This document shows positions 58,701 to 64,000 of a stretch of 64,000 nucleotides of DNA, one piece after another. The translations under genes were made by a program, and so were the position numbers. Source of the stretch: Monosporascus cannonballus. Lineage: Eukaryota > Ascomycota > Sordariomycetes > Xylariales. The DNA is taken from the NCBI GenBank assembly GCA_004154925.1, contig QJNS01000044.1, forward strand, positions 1 to 64,000, read 5' to 3'. The notes under the pieces are model-generated. The model was not told the origin of the DNA, did not search any database, and was given only the letters and a program-made list of their open reading frames with translations. Numbering within the stretch: the first letter of the stretch is position 1; the number at the start of each line of letters is the position of its first letter.

Positions 58701-61700
58701 CAATAACCTAACGCAATAATAAGTATATTATACTTATATCGTTATGGATTAATTCTTTTTTTTCGACGTAATATATCTTTTAATATTTTTAATTTAGAAT
58801 TTCGATTTCGTTTTTTAGCTAAATTCTTGCGTTAAAAAACTTTTTTTTATTCTTTTACACTTTTTTTCCGATTATTAATTGTTAATCGATACTTTATATT
58901 TTTTTCCAACCTGGCCATTTTGCAGCAACATAAGGCTTTAATTGTTTCTTAATAATTCGGTATATATTTCCTATTTATTTAATCTAAGTTTTACAAATTC
59001 CTATTATTAAAACTTAAATACGTTAATTATTAATTAATATACGAAATATCTATTTTGATTTCATATTATTATATAATTTACGTATTAATTCAGGGCCATT
59101 TCGGGGTTAATACAATATTCGAATATTTTAAGTAAAAAAAAAAGAAAATGTAAAATATTTTCAAAAATAAATAACGAGCGCTTACTAAGCTAAAATCTTT
59201 TAAATATGTTTTTATCGTAATCTTTATTATGTGAACCAAAATACGTTCTAACTTTTTTTGGTATTTTCGATTAATTAATTTTCTTTATTTAAAACCGGCC
59301 TTTCAATTTTTAATAAATTAAATTATTGTATAATAATATAAAATAAATATATTATCCAAATATTACATATTTAATCAAATTATTATGTAAAGGTCCTAAT
59401 TTTATGAATATGTATAAGTAAATTATTAAAACTAATTTATTTTTATTCTTATCGAAAAAATTTAATATTTTCTAAAACCGACTATTTAAAAAAATATTAT
59501 CGAATATTACATAGGTTCGTTTTAATCGGCAATATAAAAAACCAACTTAAAACTTATATTCCGTAATTTTATTACTACGAATAATGTCGTAAATTGTCGT
59601 CTAAATATAATTAAAATTCGAATTACAAATAATAACCTTTATTTCATTATTTAATAACGTATAATATCTTTAAGTAATAAAAAAACCAGTTTTAGAAATA
59701 TATATTAACTTATTTTTATAATCTTACGCAAATTTACGTATAATAATATAATAATACTTTTTAATCGAAATATCCTTTTCGGTAATAAGCTTAAAGACTT
59801 TCTAAAATAATATAGTTACGGTATTATATCATAAATTCGGATTATTTTCGAAATTTTATGATATTTCAAAATGGTCTTGAAATAATTGTTTTCTTAATTA
59901 TATAAGGTAATAGATATTAATCGATTAAAGTTAATTTTCTGACCAGGATAGAATATGAGTGTATAAGATAAGATATTAAAGTATAATCTTTTTAATATTT
60001 GTTTAAATTTTAACGACGCTAAGACCTTAATATTTGTAAATTTACTTAGGTTTCAAATTTAAATTAATTTATTTTCTTAAAGTTTAGAGTAAAATTAATT
60101 TAAATTAGTTATTTAATTTGCTTTTTCGACGACGTAAATACTATAATATATAATAAGATCTGGATATATAATAAATAAGGTCTTAGAATATAAGTACGTA
60201 AATATAAAATATAACAAATATATTATAAATTAATATTAAGATTAAAAAGTGTTTAATCGTAATCGTAAAAAAAGATAAAAATTAATTCATAATATATTTA
60301 TTATTTTTAATCTTTTTTTAAAAAGTTTTTATATGTCTAAAAAATTGCACAAACTTTTTATATAATGGTATCGAAAGATATATCGTACATTATTATCATT
60401 TTGAATTAATTATTTATAATTATCGTTGTTTTTATATTTTCAAGCTTTACTATTTATAATATTTTATTTCTTTTTATCAATAATATATATTATGTATTTC
60501 TGTATATTAAACTTTAAATATGCCTATATGTCGTTTTACTTTAATATGTTTAATTAACTTGTTATGAGTATTTTTAAATAGTTAAAATGTTTTAACGGTT
60601 AAAATTCTATATTAATACGGCATTTAAGAAATTGTTTAAACAAATAAGTTATCCGTTAATTAAAAATACTATTTCCGATATTATTAAAAGTAATTAAATT
60701 AAATATAATCAAAGATTTAAAATTTTAATAGTTATTCGGCATCTCGTCGTTACGTTTTTAAAACTTTATATTATTTTATTTTCGCCAAAATATTTATTTT
60801 TAAAATAAATAAATTTTTGACTTTTCAATTTTAATATATTAATAAATTTCCAATTAATTTATTCGATATTTTTACGTGCCAAAATCTGATATATTATTCA
60901 ACTCTTTTATCTAAGTTAAATCTTTTTTAAACTTTAATTTTGTAACACTTTTGAATGTATTAATTTCTTTCCATTTTTATATCTAATTATCAATAATATT
61001 TAAATCTTTTTCTTTACAATAAAAAATACAGTAATTTATGGAAACTAACTTAACAGTTTCTTTAATTTTGGATATTATTAAACCGTTTTCTAGAAGTTAT
61101 CGATTATTAACAATAATGTTTAAAATTAACATTTAGGAATTTTTTTATTTTCAACTTTATTAATTCCTTTTAGTTCAAAAATTATTAATCGACTTTTTAG
61201 CCTATTTACTAATAATAATAGATTACACCTTCGTTAATATCCTTTTTTTACATTTCAGCATATAATTAATAATTTGAACAATAATATAGTTATTATTTAT
61301 ATTACTTTTAAGCAGTTTAAAATAAGCTCTTGTTTTTATCGTAATTTATTTTAGATTAATTAATAACAGATTGTGAAAATAATATTTATTTTGTTTATTT
61401 ATATTTTCGCAATAAATCGATTTTTAAAATAACGAATTATTAATGTTAATTTTTAAGAAATTGTTAACATCTATTTGCTGATTATCAATATATTATTTTC
61501 TAAAACCACACTCGAAATAAAAGCTATATTTATCGAAGTTATTCGCGTCGGTTTTTTAAGATAATTTATGATATATCTTATTGAAAACTTTCCGTACGTT
61601 AATAAGTTATTTATTTAGATTTTAAAAATATTTAATTTAATATTGTATAAAATTTAGAAAAAATGTTATTATATTTTTAAATTCTTTAAAAAACACGGAA

Positions 61701-64000
61701 TATTATTATTTTTCAAATATATATTATTTTTGAAGTTTGTGGAAAATGCTTATAATAATTATATCGAACCGGTTGATAAATATAAGTATATATTTAAAGA
61801 TAATTGATTTAAGAATTTCGAAACGCGTGTTATAAAACAATTGTAAATTAAATCAACTATTTATAAATTAAATTGTAAAGGTTTTTATAAATTCAATAAA
61901 AATTCTCTTTAACGTTTAATTAAACAAAGGTTTATCGATTTCTATTATATAATTAAAACTTATAATATTTCGAAAAATTTATATAACTTATTACTTTAAT
62001 ATTTTAATAATTGTAAACATTCAATTAAAATATAAATTAACTTTTTTATATATTAATATTATTTACAGAATGAGGTGGAATCTCTCCTTTTTTTAATTAA
62101 TCAATTTCGTGTATATTATTATTATTATAAATACATAACTTTTAAAACGTGTATTTATTATATAAGTTTTAATATTTTTTGTATTAAGTTTTATAAGGTT
62201 AAATTGTTAATTTGTCTGTAATATAATATTTATGTCGTTTAGCGTTTTATTCGTAATATTGTATAATTAATCGAATTCCTTAAATAATAATTTTATTTAG
62301 TTATTTTTTTTAGCATAATAGGCAATATTTAATATCTTGTTTTATCTTTAAAAAACCTTTTAATTTAATAATAAAACAATAAAACTTCCGTATTAATATT
62401 TTATTATTTTTCAATGGTAAATATCTGAAGTAATAAAAGTATTAATTAATTACGGCATTTTTAATCGGTACTTTTATTTTAATTCTTTAAATATATTAAT
62501 ATATCGTAATATGTTATAAAGTAATACCAAATTGGTAATTCTAAAAAGTCGAAAATATATTTATTTTTAATGTTTAATTAACAAATTAAATAACGTTACG
62601 ACATTACGTAATAATTATTATAATTACTTTAATAACGTCGTTAATTTTACATTTTAACAACTTAATTTATTATATAATTCAATTTTCTTTCGGTATATTA
62701 AAATCTTATATTATAGTTCTTGATATCGGTATTATAGTTTCGATTAATAAAAACGTTTTTTGTATTAGAATACGGATTTATAAAAATTAAAGCCGTAATT
62801 TTCTATCATTATATTATTTACGAATACTATTTTAAGCAAAAATTTAAATTATTTTTTACTTATATCGTTCGTTAGTTTTATTAATTTTTTAATAAATAAA
62901 ATAATCCTTGTTTCGATTAAACCTTATCGTTAAGTAGTATAAATAATTTTAACGTTTTATATAATTCTATATATTTTTTAGACTTCGATAACCTTTTTCT
63001 TATTTTTAATTTTTTTGTAGATTTTAATTTTAACCGAAATTTTGTATTAATTAAAAAGATATTCGTTTAAAATTTCCTAATTGTTATAAACGTAATTATA
63101 CGTAAAGCTTAACTTCGAAATATCCGAATAATTTATATCGAATTTTAATAATTATCTTATACTAGTGATTATTTAGCATAAATTAAACGTTAATAACCCA
63201 AATAATTACGATATTTAAAAAGTTTAAAAAGCTCTAACATTTTTCGAAACCTTAATTAGCATTGTTTTAATATAAAACATAAGTAAAAATTGCTTTCCGT
63301 AAATATCTATATACATTACGCTAATAATATGATATAATTATACGTTAATAAATTATATTCTGTTTTCGATAAACGAAACTTTCGTAATATTATTTAATTA
63401 TTATTAAAGGTTTTTGTTTATTATCGACAATTTTGGGATTATCATATTTTTTTTCTGTTTTACGTTACAAAATACCATTTTAAATAAAATATTTTAGGAT
63501 TTCGGTTTTTTAAAATTACTCATTTTTTATTGTTATATCGATTATCGATTAGAAAGTTTTTATATCGTTAAAAACCTTACGTAGTTTTGCGACCGTTTAA
63601 ATCAAATCTTTATAAAAAGGTTTTCCTTTTTTATTTACGTTATTTCTGTTATAAAATTTAGCTGAATAATAGTTAATTAAATAATAATAAAATTATCAAT
63701 CTATCCTTTTTATTAATTATTTATTTCGTTAAAAAACCCGGATAGTTTTTTAGTACTTTTTAATAACTATTTTTTAATGAAATATATATTCAATTTTGGA
63801 AACGAAAAATTTAATTTACGTAATTTAACGCGTTAATAAGATATAACGTAATGCATTTATAAAGTAATTAATTTATGTTATTAATTTTTTAGTATTAGAT
63901 TTTAGCGCAAACTGAATTTTATAAATATAATTCCGAAATCGCTTTAAAGTTTTAAAAATAATTCGACATTTAAACATAATAATATTATAACTTAATTTGG
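55760..64000. other. AT-rich, RIP-type heterochromatic block
   Basis: Roughly four fifths A+T by eye over 8.2 kb, with no reading frame of 60 codons on either strand. TpA words are extremely frequent (ttaatat, tataata), while the remaining C's sit mostly in CpG or CpC (for example ttacgtaat, aacgttt) rather than CpA. That is the signature left by repeat-induced point mutation (CpA to TpA) on duplicated sequence. I could not recognise the original element, nor any telomere repeat. The block continues to the window edge and is probably a dispersed AT isochore, a centromere flank or a subtelomere. Confidence 0.8.
56057..56097. repeat. 9-bp tandem repeat AGATCACAT
   Basis: Four full copies and a partial fifth of agatcacat lie just inside the AT-block border. 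They are preceded by gatctagttgatctaagtgatctagg, which repeats the same GATC(T/A) word in both orientations. Confidence 0.85.

Noticed and set aside
63000..64000. Telomere at the right end
   Set aside because: No TTAGGG or CCCTAA array is present; the AT-rich sequence simply continues to the edge.

Overview
The window is nuclear DNA of a filamentous ascomycete (Pezizomycotina, most likely Sordariomycetes). Genes carry short 47-100 nt introns with GTAAGT-type donors, CTGAC/CTAAC-like branch points and AG acceptors, and the coding regions are GC-rich. The protein families are fungal: myo-inositol-phosphate synthase, a two-LIM paxillin-like protein, DUF3405, a PEX23-family peroxin, an Rrp4 exosome subunit and RPL22. 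The last 8 kb is a very AT-rich, ORF-free block of the kind left by repeat-induced point mutation (RIP). I cannot name the species.

Layout. 1-9.7 kb is an accessory, partly decayed, metabolism-like neighbourhood. It holds a relic of a short-chain dehydrogenase, an apparently intact CYP7/8-like P450 (minus strand) whose second intron contains an LTR-like insertion, and two tandem paralogous P450s (plus strand). Of the pair, copy 1 is a pseudogene and copy 2 has a single homopolymer frameshift. An isolated C-terminal relic of a DUF3433-type membrane protein follows. 10.4-12.2 kb is INO1 (minus). 16.9-19.2 kb is the LIM-domain gene (plus). 24.3-26.6 kb is a DUF3405 glycosyltransferase-like type II membrane protein (plus). 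28.0-29.7 kb is a lactose/hexose-type MFS transporter (minus), with a poly-C tract and a 5-N assembly gap just beyond its 3' end. 33.5-34.1 kb is a candidate small secreted protein. 34.8-35.3 kb is an interrupted ORF. 36.4-37.5 kb is a four-TM membrane protein.

39.8-48.5 kb is the dense housekeeping core: a PEX28-32-like peroxin (minus) divergent from RRP4 (plus), a tail-anchored fatty-aldehyde dehydrogenase (minus) divergent from RPL22 (plus), and a mitochondrial carrier (minus). 49.3-50.3 kb is an unknown coiled-coil protein. 53.0-54.1 kb is a single-pass membrane protein. 54.4-54.8 kb is a frameshifted small secreted protein. From about 55.8 kb to the end the sequence is RIP-type AT-rich heterochromatin with a short 9-bp satellite near its edge.

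Most genes are ordinary. The accessory ends (P450 cluster on the left, secreted or membrane proteins next to heterochromatin on the right) hold the unusual material. I did not find a convincing novel multi-gene system. The best leads are the LTR-in-intron P450, the asymmetric decay of the tandem P450 pair, the small secreted proteins and the sharp euchromatin/AT-block border. Exon boundaries were derived by eye from splice motifs and reading-frame consistency, and have not been tested against transcripts or databases.
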